Assembly (NCBI GenBank): GCA_025057335.1
Contig: JANWXG010000049.1
Location: 1 to 13,779 of the forward strand
Direction of reading: 5' to 3'
Length of the DNA stretch: 13,779 nucleotides
Origin: a bacterium
GTDB lineage: Bacteria; Armatimonadota; HRBIN16
The notes below the pieces were generated by a model. That model saw only the letters and a list, made by a program, of their open reading frames with translations, did no database searches and was not told where the DNA came from. This document shows positions 6,617-13,605 of this stretch, in pieces. The position numbers were made by a program, and so were the translations under genes. Within the stretch, counting starts at the first letter, position 1. Each line of letters starts with the position of its first letter.

Positions 6617-7135
6617 ATGTTCCGCATCGTTCGTGGCGCGATAGCGCTGATGGTCACAGCCATCATCACGCTGCCTGCGTCTGCACAACCCCCGGAGTTC
6701 CGGGATGTGCCCGCTGACCACTGGGCAGCAGCAGCAGTGAAGGAAGTGGTGGCCAAAGGTATCATGAAAGGCTTCCCAGACGGCACGTTCCGTGGTGACC
6801 AGCCTGTCACCCGCTATGAGCTGGCAGTCACACTAGCGCGCTTCATGCGTCATGTCGAGGAGAGCCTGAATGACCTGAGAGCACGTACTCCTAAGGTATC
6901 GCTGGTTGTGCCCTTAAAACCGCAGCACTGGGCGTTCAAAGACCTGCAGTTCCTTGTCAGTCGGGGCTACGTCTCCGAAGGGTCTCCCCTGCTGCGCAAC
7001 CTACACCAGCCCGTTGATCCCGACACGTTGAGCATCGTGCTGGCGCAGGCGGTGGTAGGGCTAGTGGAGCGATACACCATCGCGCCAGAGGAACTAGAGG
7101 TACCTGAAGCAGGGCCGCCCTATCGCCTTGATTAG
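6617..7135 (+). CDS. exported SLH (S-layer homology) domain protein
   Basis: This 172-aa secreted protein is predicted to bind the cell wall or its secondary polymer through an SLH domain. A signal peptide (about 1-23, ending PASAQ) is followed by a clear SLH domain at about 28-79: FRDVPADHWAAAAVKEVVAKG, then GFPDGTF and a VTRYELAVTLARFM helix. A second, degenerate SLH-like repeat follows at about 100-152 (KPQHWAFKDLQFLVSRGYV). The start is fixed by GAAGGAGG 8 nt before the ATG at 6617. There is no large effector domain, so it may act as a small surface adaptor. It is the last gene of the murA-mreB operon, tying surface anchoring to wall synthesis; the hairpin at 7170-7197 closes the unit. 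Confidence 0.9.
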   Translation: MFRIVRGAIALMVTAIITLPASAQPPEFRDVPADHWAAAAVKEVVAKGIMKGFPDGTFRGDQPVTRYELAVTLARFMRHVEESLNDLRARTPKVSLVVPLKPQHWAFKDLQFLVSRGYVSEGSPLLRNLHQPVDPDTLSIVLAQAVVGLVERYTIAPEELEVPEAGPPYRLD

Positions 7136-7169
7136 GCACAGGAATTCGCCTCTTGACGTTCTCTGGAAG

Positions 7170-7197
7170 TTCGGGGCGCACATCTGTGCGCCCCGAA
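7170..7197. terminator. 13-bp perfect hairpin between convergent operons
   Basis: TTCGGGGCGCACA and its exact complement TGTGCGCCCCGAA form 13 pairs around a 2-nt centre (effectively a 12-bp stem with a 4-nt loop). It sits 34 bp after the SLH gene stop and 55 bp beyond the thioredoxin-like gene stop, so it can act on both transcripts. There is no U-tract on either side. Confidence 0.7.
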
Positions 7198-7252
7198 GGA
7201 TGCGGTATCGCCAGTTCGGACAGTACCAAAGGCTTTTTCTACTTCGCAGTGC

Positions 7253-7816
7253 CTACTGCACCAGCTTCTGAATCTCCTGCTCAAACAGCTTCTCGTGCTG
7301 CTTGCTGAAGCCGAGCTGGCGCACAGTGACGCGATGTCCTTTATCGAGGAAGAGGGTGAGCGGTGTCGCGGTAATCCGATATCGCTCCGCACCAGTCAGC
7401 TTCGCATCGTCTACCGCCACAGGCAGGGTGAGCTTGTGCTTGTCCACAAACGCCTTCACCGCTTGCCTATCCTGGTCGAATGCGATAGCGACGATGACAA
7501 TGCCTTTCGAGGCATATTGCTGGTGCATTTTCTCGAGGAACTGGACCGCCCGGGTCCAGAAGGGGTCGCCGATGTTTCCGAAGACCATCACCATCGGCTT
7601 CCCGCGGCTTCTTCACACATAGCACAGGGTCTCGCCCGTAACCACGTTGGTCACGTCGAATGCGGGAGCAGCCGCTCCCACAGGCAGGCTCGATGCGAGC
7701 GCTGCGGGGTTGCTAGGGTCGATGGCGGGCTCTTGCTGTTGCTGCGCGAGCGTGGAGAACGCCAGCCCCAGCACTACGCCGCCTGCGACCAGCGCAAGCA
7801 GTTTTGCGTGCTTCAT
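7253..7816 (-). CDS. exported thioredoxin-like protein with in-frame TGA at a redox-Cys position (candidate selenoprotein)
   Basis: Read through its single in-frame TGA (7615-7613), this is a 187-aa secreted thioredoxin-fold (TlpA/AhpC-like) protein. The start is ATG 7816, preceded by AAGGAGG at 8 nt. A signal peptide spans about 1-24 (ending TLAQ), with VGAAAPAFDV at 46-55. Then comes LCYV-TGA-RSRGKPMVMVF, where the TGA is codon 68. The fold continues with FGNIGDPFW, a GIVIVAIAFDQD strand (105-116) and the cis-Pro segment TATP (149-152) to a stop at 7253. The usual WCxxC after the first strand is missing; the only redox candidates are Cys65 and position 68. From memory, related exported proteins carry C-Y-x-C there, so the TGA would stand for Cys/Sec. 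Alternatives are a nonsense mutation, base-call error or pseudogene. It is last in the operon with the methyltransferase/MTHFR gene. Confidence 0.75.
7568..7598 (-). promoter_or_regulatory. SECIS-like hairpin downstream of the in-frame TGA
   Basis: In the minus-strand transcript GCCGAUG (7598-7592) pairs perfectly with CAUCGGC (7574-7568). The stem begins 14 nt after the UGA and its loop begins 21 nt after it. The loop (17 nt) starts with G and contains GGUCU and a cUUCGg tetraloop-like sequence. Bacterial selenocysteine insertion elements are hairpins at this distance with G in the apical loop, but the loop here is longer than usual and the structure may be chance. Confidence 0.4.
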
Positions 7817-7842
7817 CTGCTCTTCCTCCTTCCGCTGAAGAT

Positions 7843-9669
7843 TTATGCTTCCAGTACCTCGATGACGGCTTCCGCCACCTTGTGGTTACCGAAAGGTGGC
7901 ATCAGGTAGATGCCCTGAGTCACAGTTCGCGCCCGCAGGGCAAATTCCCTTGCCACATCCAGACCGTATTTGCGTGCGTCCGCCTCTTCCAGTTCCGCCA
8001 GCCGTTTTCGGATAGAGTCAGGGATGAGCACGCCGGGCACCTCGTGGTGCATGAACTCGGCGTGGCGTGAGCTGCGCAGGGGCAACACTCCTACCAGAAG
8101 AGGTAGCCCCACGCGGCTCACTGTGGAGACGGCTCTCTCCAGCACGGCGAGGTCGAAGATAGGCTGCGTGTACACTAGATGCGCGCCTTCGTCTACCTTG
8201 CGCTGCAAGCGTTCGTCCTCCGCCTGCTGGTCGTACGCCAGCGGGTTGTAGGCAACGGCAATAGTGAACGCCGTGCGCATGCCGATAGTATTGCCTGCGA
8301 GGTCTACGCCCTCGTTGAAACGTCGCAGGATACGCACCAGCCCCACGGAGTCGATATCGAACACCGAAGTCGCTGTGGGGTAATCGCCAATCATGGCAGG
8401 GTCGCCTGTCACGGCGAGGATGTTGCGGATGCCCAAGGCATGTGCCCCCAGCAGGTCTGCCTGTATCGCCAGCAGGTTACGGTCACGGCAGGCAAAGTGC
8501 ATCATCACCTCGATGCCCACCTGCTCTTGAATCAGGTGCGAGATAGCAATGGGGTTCATGCGCAGGCGGGCACGCGCCCCGTCGGAGATGTCAATCACGT
8601 CCACGCCGCGCGCCTTCAGCGAGCGGGCGCCCTCAATGACCTTCGTCACGTCCAGACCGCGCGGCAGGTCTAGCTCCACCGCGATGACATACTTCTTGCC
8701 CAGTTTGCTCGCCAGTTGCGACGGCTCGGCACAGGGTAGCTCCTCAGGTTTGACCACCTCCACGACCTTCGCTGGGGCGCGTCGCGGACGGGGTTTCACC
8801 CCTTGCAGGCGCTCCGCTACGGCGCGGATGTGGGCAGGCGTGGTGCCACAACACCCCCCCACGATATTCACGCCGATGCGCGCGAACTGCTCGCCGTAGT
8901 GCGCGAAGTAGTCAGGGCGTTCTTCGAACGCTACCTCGCCTCGCTGGTACTGGGGCAAGCCGGGCGTAGGCATCGCCGAGATGGGCAGGCTGGTCGCCGA
9001 CGCCATCGCCTGCAGGATGCCCACCATACGCTGAGGTCCCACCACGCAGTTGGCACCTATGGCGTCCACGCCCCACTCTTCGAGCGTGCGCGCTACTTGC
9101 GCGGGCAAGCCCGAAGCCAGCGTCTCGCCGTCCTCGATGAACGCCTTCTGCGCGATGACAGGTATCTCCCCATCCAGCGTGCGCAACTGCTCCAGAGCGA
9201 TGCGTAGCTCATCGAGATGGGTGAAAGTTTCTAGCAAGATGAGGTCTACGCCCGCTTCCAGCAGCACAGCAATCTGCTCGCGGAAAGCCTCTCCCGCTTC
9301 CTGCGGCGCGATGTGTCCGATGGGGGCGAGCGGTTTGCCCACAGGTCCCACCGCCCCAGCGACAAGCACGGGCAGGTCGCCTGACGCCTCACGCGCCAGC
9401 TGCACCGCCGCCTGGTTTATCTCGCGCACCAGATGCCCCGCGCCGTGCGTCGCCAGCTTGACGCGGTTAGCGCCGAAGGTGTTGGTCTCGATGAGGCGCG
9501 CGCCTGCCTCAATGTAGGCGCGATGCACCTGGCGCACCGCATCAGGCTGCAGCAGGTTCGCCAGCTCGTAGGGCGGCTGCACGCCGAGGCGTTGCAACAT
9601 CGTGCCCATCGCGCCGTCCGCGATGAGCACTCCCTCCTGCAGGAGACAACGAAACTGCTCTCGGGTCAC
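7843..9669 (-). CDS. bifunctional homocysteine S-methyltransferase / 5,10-methylenetetrahydrofolate reductase
   Basis: This is a 608-aa fusion of the YitJ type. Residues about 1-290 form a zinc-dependent Hcy-binding methyltransferase barrel: DGAMGTMLQ (18-26), ETNTFGAN (61-68), then Cys208 in GANCVVGP and Cys273-Cys274 in GGCCGTTPAHI as zinc ligands. After a basic, Pro-rich linker (about 290-320), residues about 325-606 form the flavin-dependent reductase barrel, with AVTGDP, a YTQPIFD segment and VGVLPL. The first half is expected to make methionine from homocysteine and a methyl donor, and the second to reduce methylene-THF to methyl-THF; there is no cobalamin domain. The GTG start overlaps the upstream stop by four bases (GTGA), with GAGGAAG upstream. 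It is the middle gene of a three-gene operon. Confidence 0.93.
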   Translation of the reverse strand: MTREQFRCLLQEGVLIADGAMGTMLQRLGVQPPYELANLLQPDAVRQVHRAYIEAGARLIETNTFGANRVKLATHGAGHLVREINQAAVQLAREASGDLPVLVAGAVGPVGKPLAPIGHIAPQEAGEAFREQIAVLLEAGVDLILLETFTHLDELRIALEQLRTLDGEIPVIAQKAFIEDGETLASGLPAQVARTLEEWGVDAIGANCVVGPQRMVGILQAMASATSLPISAMPTPGLPQYQRGEVAFEERPDYFAHYGEQFARIGVNIVGGCCGTTPAHIRAVAERLQGVKPRPRRAPAKVVEVVKPEELPCAEPSQLASKLGKKYVIAVELDLPRGLDVTKVIEGARSLKARGVDVIDISDGARARLRMNPIAISHLIQEQVGIEVMMHFACRDRNLLAIQADLLGAHALGIRNILAVTGDPAMIGDYPTATSVFDIDSVGLVRILRRFNEGVDLAGNTIGMRTAFTIAVAYNPLAYDQQAEDERLQRKVDEGAHLVYTQPIFDLAVLERAVSTVSRVGLPLLVGVLPLRSSRHAEFMHHEVPGVLIPDSIRKRLAELEEADARKYGLDVAREFALRARTVTQGIYLMPPFGNHKVAEAVIEVLEA

Positions 9670-10634
9670 GGCTTCACTTCCTCACGTTGCGCCTGCCAGA
9701 ATTGTACCCTGCACTCGCCCGTCTTGCCAACCAGCACCAGCATCCCCCCGCGCAGGCTGGACATGGAGACGAGGCGCACCTCCTTCACGTTGCCCTCTAT
9801 CGGCTCGCTCTGCCAGAGCGCTCGCAGCGGCGAGTTCAGCCCCGGCGGCACCACCAGCGCCAGAGCTTGCTTGCCTTCGCCCACTGTGCGCGTGACCAGC
9901 AGCGGCTCGTCGGGATGCCATGCCTTGCCCATCTGCGCAAACAGGCGGTCGTAGCCCTGCGCTGTCCATTGCTCTCCCTCCATCTCCCGAAAAGCGAGGG
10001 GCGTGACCAGGTTCACCCAGTGCGCCCCGCCGAACTGCTGAGGCAGCGACAACAGGCTGTGTGTGGACTGCCGCTCGAAGCGTAGCCACTCGTCGCGCGA
10101 GGAGAGGTTGAGCACGCCGCGCCACACCCCGCCCGGATACGCCACCACCGCCATATCCTCGCCTTCCCGCAAGGAGACGCTGGCGAACCAGTTCACCTCG
10201 TCCTTGCGCGCGTGTTTGCGATACTGCCCACCCTCCAGAAGGATAAGGTTGCGCGGGGTTATCACTTGCGCTCCCTTGCTGCCCTGCACGAATTTTCCCG
10301 CGACAACGCCTCGAAGCTCGCTCGGTTCCAGTGTCGTCTGCCACTCCTGCTGCCAGCGTTCGCCCTCGCGTTTCCAGATGCGCAGATGCATGACGTCCTC
10401 CTTCGCGCCGTCGGGATGCAGAGTGACCAGGCGCATCTGTCCCTCTCCATTGAAGTCCACCAGCAACGTGGAAAGGGTATCGGCAGGAAGAGCGGACTCC
10501 CAAGCCTTTTCCCAGCCGCGCAGGGGCGCAGGGGAAGGTTGCTGTTGAGCCAGTGCAACGCTTGCGAACCACAGCAGGAGCAGGAGGAGACCTCTCCCCC
10601 ATCCCCTCTCCTGCGAGGAGAGGGGAGGTTGCAA
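9666..10634 (-). CDS. exported protein of unknown function
   Basis: This 322-aa predicted secreted protein has a hydrophobic signal core LLLLLLWFASVALA (16-29) with likely cleavage after ALA, then a Gln/Pro-rich lead. The mature part is rich in beta-like segments and Trp, with DFNGEGQMRLVTL (about residue 50), reminiscent of FG-GAP/VCBS or propeller-type repeats, but I cannot assign a family. No ATG or GTG is available; TTG 10634 is the only usable start and lies inside the C-rich repeat cluster, so residues 1-14 (LSSQERGWGRG) are repeat-encoded. A competing ATG frame from 10602 gives an Arg/Ala/Gly-rich shadow and is rejected. The stop overlaps the start of the methyltransferase/MTHFR gene by 4 bp, so the two are coupled. 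Confidence 0.8.
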   Translation of the reverse strand: MQPPLSSQERGWGRGLLLLLLWFASVALAQQQPSPAPLRGWEKAWESALPADTLSTLLVDFNGEGQMRLVTLHPDGAKEDVMHLRIWKREGERWQQEWQTTLEPSELRGVVAGKFVQGSKGAQVITPRNLILLEGGQYRKHARKDEVNWFASVSLREGEDMAVVAYPGGVWRGVLNLSSRDEWLRFERQSTHSLLSLPQQFGGAHWVNLVTPLAFREMEGEQWTAQGYDRLFAQMGKAWHPDEPLLVTRTVGEGKQALALVVPPGLNSPLRALWQSEPIEGNVKEVRLVSMSSLRGGMLVLVGKTGECRVQFWQAQREEVKP

Positions 10635-10800
10635 CCTCTCCCCCGTCCCCTCTCCTGCGAGGGGAGGGGGGTGGCTTCCCCTTCCCTTGCAGGAAAGGGG
10701 GGTGATGAATGCGGCGGGTTGCTGAGACCTCTCGCCTTGCTCCCCTCCCGCAGGGAGAGAGGTGCAGTTCCCCCTTCCTTCGTAGGGAAGGGGGCTAGGG
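10591..10800. repeat. cluster of C/G-rich hairpin repeats
   Basis: Several related units lie head to tail. The 28-base segment at 10591-10618 recurs at 10635-10662 with one mismatch (spacing 44). Further CCCCTTCCC...AAGGGG and CTCCC...GGGAG units follow to about 10800. The last unit has a perfect 9-bp stem, CCCCCTTCC (10770-10778) with GGAAGGGGG (10786-10794). The cluster fills the gap between the TrmH-family gene and the exported-protein gene and reaches into the latter's 5' end. In transcripts it would form a row of hairpins, possibly ending or stabilising the TrmH-family message. Confidence 0.75.
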
Positions 10801-10818
10801 GGTTAGGTCTTCGCTTTC

Positions 10819-11562
10819 TCATCCGTACCCTCTCTGCCGATAGGTTTCCGCCGCGAGGATAGCTACTGCGTGGCTCGCTGGTAGGGGCGGGGCGTCGGGA
10901 CGAGTAGGGATGCGCACTGAGGCGTCCGCCATCTCGCGCAAGTGTGGGATCAAGCCACGCTTCTCGCCGCCCACCATCCACGCTACCGAGCCACGCAGGT
11001 CGATATCGTACAGCCCCACTGTCCCCTCTTCCAGTGCAGCGAGCAGTCGCACTCCGCGCTCCTTCAAGCCTTGCAGGGCGGGGCGCAGGCTCTCGGGCAC
11101 GGAGATGGGAAGCCGTTCAAACGCCCCCGCCGAGGAGCGTAACACCGTTGGCTCGTCCTTCAGCCACTCCTTGCGGTCACACAGCACCCACCCCGCGCCG
11201 AACGCCTCCGCCACACGCAGCGCATAGCCGAGGTTATATGCGTCCTCGAATCCCGCCAGCACGAAAATCAGCACAGGCTCGTGCTGCCCTTCCACCCAGC
11301 TTAGCATCTCCTCCACCGGCTGGTACTCCCGTTCGGAGCACAACGTGACCACCCCCCCGTGCGCAGTGTCGCCTGCCAGCTGCGCCAGCAGCTCCGTGCG
11401 CACAACCTGCACGGGCACATCCCGGCTAAGCGCTAGCTCTACGAGCCGCTCCAGCCGTTTCAGGTCGGAATGCGGGCTAAGCAGCAGGCGATACACCGTG
11501 CGCCTGCCGTAGGAGAGTATCGCCTCTGCGGATACCCTGCCTTCGAAGACGATTTCGCTCAT
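10819..11562 (-). CDS. TrmH/SpoU-family RNA 2'-O-methyltransferase
   Basis: This 247-aa SPOUT-class enzyme is expected to methylate a ribose 2'-OH in rRNA or tRNA. Residues about 1-85 resemble the SpoU substrate-binding domain (FEGRVSAEAI at the start, HGGVV at 68-72 where HQGVV is common). The knotted catalytic domain follows. Motif 1 is GFEDAYNLGYALRVAEAFG (104-122) with Asn110 and Arg116. Motif 2 is VGGEKRGL (197-204) with Glu200. Motif 3 reads PLPASHAVAILAAE (226-239) where SLNVSxAxxIxLxE is normal, so the conserved Asn is replaced. The ATG at 11562 has only a weak ribosome binding site. It lies about 100 bp after thrS on the same strand, so translation-related genes are adjacent. The target nucleotide cannot be predicted. 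Confidence 0.87.
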   Translation of the reverse strand: MSEIVFEGRVSAEAILSYGRRTVYRLLLSPHSDLKRLERLVELALSRDVPVQVVRTELLAQLAGDTAHGGVVTLCSEREYQPVEEMLSWVEGQHEPVLIFVLAGFEDAYNLGYALRVAEAFGAGWVLCDRKEWLKDEPTVLRSSAGAFERLPISVPESLRPALQGLKERGVRLLAALEEGTVGLYDIDLRGSVAWMVGGEKRGLIPHLREMADASVRIPTRPDAPPLPASHAVAILAAETYRQRGYG

Positions 11563-11612
11563 CGGAGACCCGTGAACATCTGCGCTGCCAGCGTCGCACA
11601 GTCAAGCGTTGG

Positions 11613-11642
11613 GGGGCGCGTGGCAGAGGGCGCACGCGCCCC
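11613..11642 (-). terminator. GC-rich hairpin after thrS
   Basis: GGGGCGCGTG (11613-11622) and CACGCGCCCC (11633-11642) form a perfect 10-bp stem with a 10-nt loop, 22 nt beyond the thrS stop. No T-run follows, so it could be a terminator of a U-tract-independent type or an attenuating structure before the TrmH-family gene. Confidence 0.6.
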
Positions 11643-11664
11643 ATTGGGAACGGAGACAGTAGGC

Positions 11665-13410
11665 TTAGTACACCTTCCCACCCAGCTCCTCTTTCAGGCG
11701 AGCGATGAAGGCGTCCAAGGTCATAGCGCCCTGGTCTCCCGCGCTGCGCTTGCGCACCGATACTGTGCCGTTTTGCATGTCGCGGTCACCCACCACCAGC
11801 ATGTAGGGGATTTTCTGGAGCTCCGCTTCGCGCACCTTGAAGCCTGTCTTCTCGTTGCGGGCGTCCACCTCCACGCGGAAGCCCTCTTCCTCCAGCCGCT
11901 GGCGAATCTGCTGGGCGTAGGGCACGTGTCGGTCGGCGATGGGCAGCACGATGACCTGCACAGGCGCCAGCCACAGCGGAAACGCCCCGCCGTAGTGCTC
12001 GATGAGGATACCGATGAGCCGCTCCAGCGAGCCGAACGGCGCGCGGTGGATCATCACGGGGCGATGCGGCTTGCCGTCAGGACCGATGTACTCTAGGTCA
12101 AACCGCTCGGGCAGCGTGTAGTCCACTTGCACCGTGCCCAGCTGCCACATCCTGCCGAGACAGTCTTTGGCAAGGAAGTCCAGCTTGGGCCCGTAGAATG
12201 CGGCTTCGCCCTCGGCGACGGTATACTGGATGCCCATATGCTCTACTGCTTGCAGGATGGCGCTCTGCGCCTGCTCCCACGCCTCGTCACTGCCCACGTA
12301 CTTGTCGCTCTTGGGGTCGCGCAAGCCCACACGCGCACGATACTCCTCCAGCCCCAGCCGCTCGAACACGTAGAGCACCAGCTCCACTACGTTCTTGAAC
12401 TCGTCCTCGAGCTGTTCGGGCGTGACGAAGATGTGCGAGTCGTCTACGGTGAAGCCGCGCACGCGCGTCAAGCCGCCCAGCTCGCCGCTCTGCTCGTAGC
12501 GGTACACCGTGCCGAACTCCGCGAGGCGCAGAGGCAGGTCACGGTAGCTGCGCGTCTCGGACTTGTAAATCTGGATGTGATGCGGGCAGTTCATCGGTTT
12601 GAGCATGTACTCCTCATCTTCCACCTGGATGGGATGGAACATGCTCTCCTGATACTTGTACCAGTGCCCGCTGGTTTTATATAGGTCGAGCTTGCCAATG
12701 TGCGGTGTGACGACGGGCAGGTAGCCCCGTTTGAGCTGCTCCTTCTTGAGGAAGGTCTCCAGCGTGTCGCGCAGGATGGCACCCTTGGGCAGCCATAGCG
12801 GCAAGCCGCTACCTACCTCGGGGGTAATGAGGAAGATGCCCAGTTCCCTACCCAGCTTGCGGTGGTCGCGGCGCTTTGCCTCTTCCATCCGCCGCAGGTA
12901 GTCCTGCAGCTCCTCCTCCGTGAACCACGCCGTGCCGTAGAGGCGGGTAAGCATCTTGTTGCGGGCGTCGCCACGCCAGTAAGCCCCCGCGATGGAGAGC
13001 AGCTTGAAGTGCTTAATCTGGCTAGTGCGCTCCACGTGTGGACCGCGACAGAGGTCGATGAAGTCACCCTGTCGGTAGAAGCTGATGGTTTCCTCTTCTG
13101 GGATCTCCTCAATGATTTCCACCTTGTAGTCCTGCCCCAGTTCGCGCACCAGCTTCAGCGCCTCGATACGCGGCATTTCGATGCGCTCAATAGGCAGGTC
13201 GCGCTGGGCGATTTCACGCATTCGCTCCTCGATTCTGGGCAGGTCATCGCCCGTGATAGGCTGGGGAGGGTCTACATCGTAATAGAAGCCATCCTCGACT
13301 GGGGGACCGATTGCCAGTTTGGTACCGGGGTATAGCTCCAAAACCGCCTGAGCCATCAGATGCGCCGTACTATGGCGCAACGTCTCCAGGTCTGTCATCG
13401 CCTGTGCCAT
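11665..13410 (-). CDS. thrS: threonyl-tRNA synthetase lacking the TGS domain
   Basis: This class II aminoacyl-tRNA synthetase charges tRNA-Thr. The start ATG 13410 (MAQAMTDLETLRHSTAH) has GAGAGGTGG upstream, giving 581 aa against about 642 in E. coli; the missing piece is the N-terminal TGS domain (about 60 residues). The editing domain is complete: His13 and His17 (HSTAH), Cys121 and His125 (CRGPH). The catalytic zinc ligands are present: Cys275 (KPMNCPHH), His326 (DDSHIF) and His455 (MIHRAPFGSLERL), with the motif 2 Arg in TRVRGF. An anticodon-binding domain follows (LAPVQVIVLP onward). The frame is open upstream to 13560, but that part contains the promoter and has no TGS-like sequence. 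It is probably transcribed from the extended -10 promoter at 13471-13479. Confidence 0.95.
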   Translation of the reverse strand: MAQAMTDLETLRHSTAHLMAQAVLELYPGTKLAIGPPVEDGFYYDVDPPQPITGDDLPRIEERMREIAQRDLPIERIEMPRIEALKLVRELGQDYKVEIIEEIPEEETISFYRQGDFIDLCRGPHVERTSQIKHFKLLSIAGAYWRGDARNKMLTRLYGTAWFTEEELQDYLRRMEEAKRRDHRKLGRELGIFLITPEVGSGLPLWLPKGAILRDTLETFLKKEQLKRGYLPVVTPHIGKLDLYKTSGHWYKYQESMFHPIQVEDEEYMLKPMNCPHHIQIYKSETRSYRDLPLRLAEFGTVYRYEQSGELGGLTRVRGFTVDDSHIFVTPEQLEDEFKNVVELVLYVFERLGLEEYRARVGLRDPKSDKYVGSDEAWEQAQSAILQAVEHMGIQYTVAEGEAAFYGPKLDFLAKDCLGRMWQLGTVQVDYTLPERFDLEYIGPDGKPHRPVMIHRAPFGSLERLIGILIEHYGGAFPLWLAPVQVIVLPIADRHVPYAQQIRQRLEEEGFRVEVDARNEKTGFKVREAELQKIPYMLVVGDRDMQNGTVSVRKRSAGDQGAMTLDAFIARLKEELGGKVY

Positions 13411-13470
13411 TGTGAGAAACCACCTCTCGCTGAGGGAAGTCAACGCCTGTACGAACGGCGCTGCAGGGGT

Positions 13471-13479
13471 ATTATACCA
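13471..13479 (-). promoter_or_regulatory. extended -10 promoter of thrS
   Basis: The minus strand has a perfect TATAAT (13476-13471) preceded by TGG (13479-13477), forming the TGnTATAAT extended -10 element. No good -35 box is present at 17 nt, which is common for this promoter type. The expected transcript start near 13464 leaves a leader of about 54 nt. I see no T-box. Confidence 0.75.
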
Positions 13480-13546
13480 TATCAAGTGAGGTCTTGGAGC
13501 CTCAGTGAACAGGATAGGGTCTATGCCCCTGTAGCAACTTCTTTGG

Positions 13547-13576
13547 TTGACAGAGAGCATGTACTGATGCTACCAT
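13547..13576 (+). promoter_or_regulatory. promoter of the right-end zinc-finger gene
   Basis: A perfect TTGACA (13547-13552) is followed after 18 bases by TACCAT (13571-13576), preceded by TGC as in extended -10 elements. This leaves about 23 nt from the likely transcript start to the ATG at 13606. It diverges from the thrS promoter about 70 bp away. Confidence 0.55.
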
Positions 13577-13605
13577 TCGAGCTGAATAACTAGCTGGGTA
13601 GAGAG

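Noticed and set aside
7253..7594. Separate downstream gene starting at ATG 7594
   Set aside because: There is no good ribosome binding site before that ATG, and the protein would begin in the middle of a thioredoxin strand without signal peptide or redox residues.
7594..7615. Frameshift between the two halves of the thioredoxin-like gene
   Set aside because: Both halves are in the same reading frame; a single TGA separates them, so a shift is not needed and would not help.
9682..10602. 306-codon frame starting with ATG 10602
   Set aside because: It overlaps the exported-protein gene in another frame and is rich in Arg, Ala and Gly with no domain; the alternative frame has a signal peptide and a balanced composition.
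13487..13504. TGAGG/CCTCA inverted repeat upstream of the thrS -10 box as an operator
   Set aside because: The arms are only 5 bp; such repeats are expected by chance, so no feature is claimed.
13411..13605. T-box riboswitch in the thrS leader
   Set aside because: The leader is only about 54 nt from the likely start point and lacks the conserved T-box antiterminator sequence.
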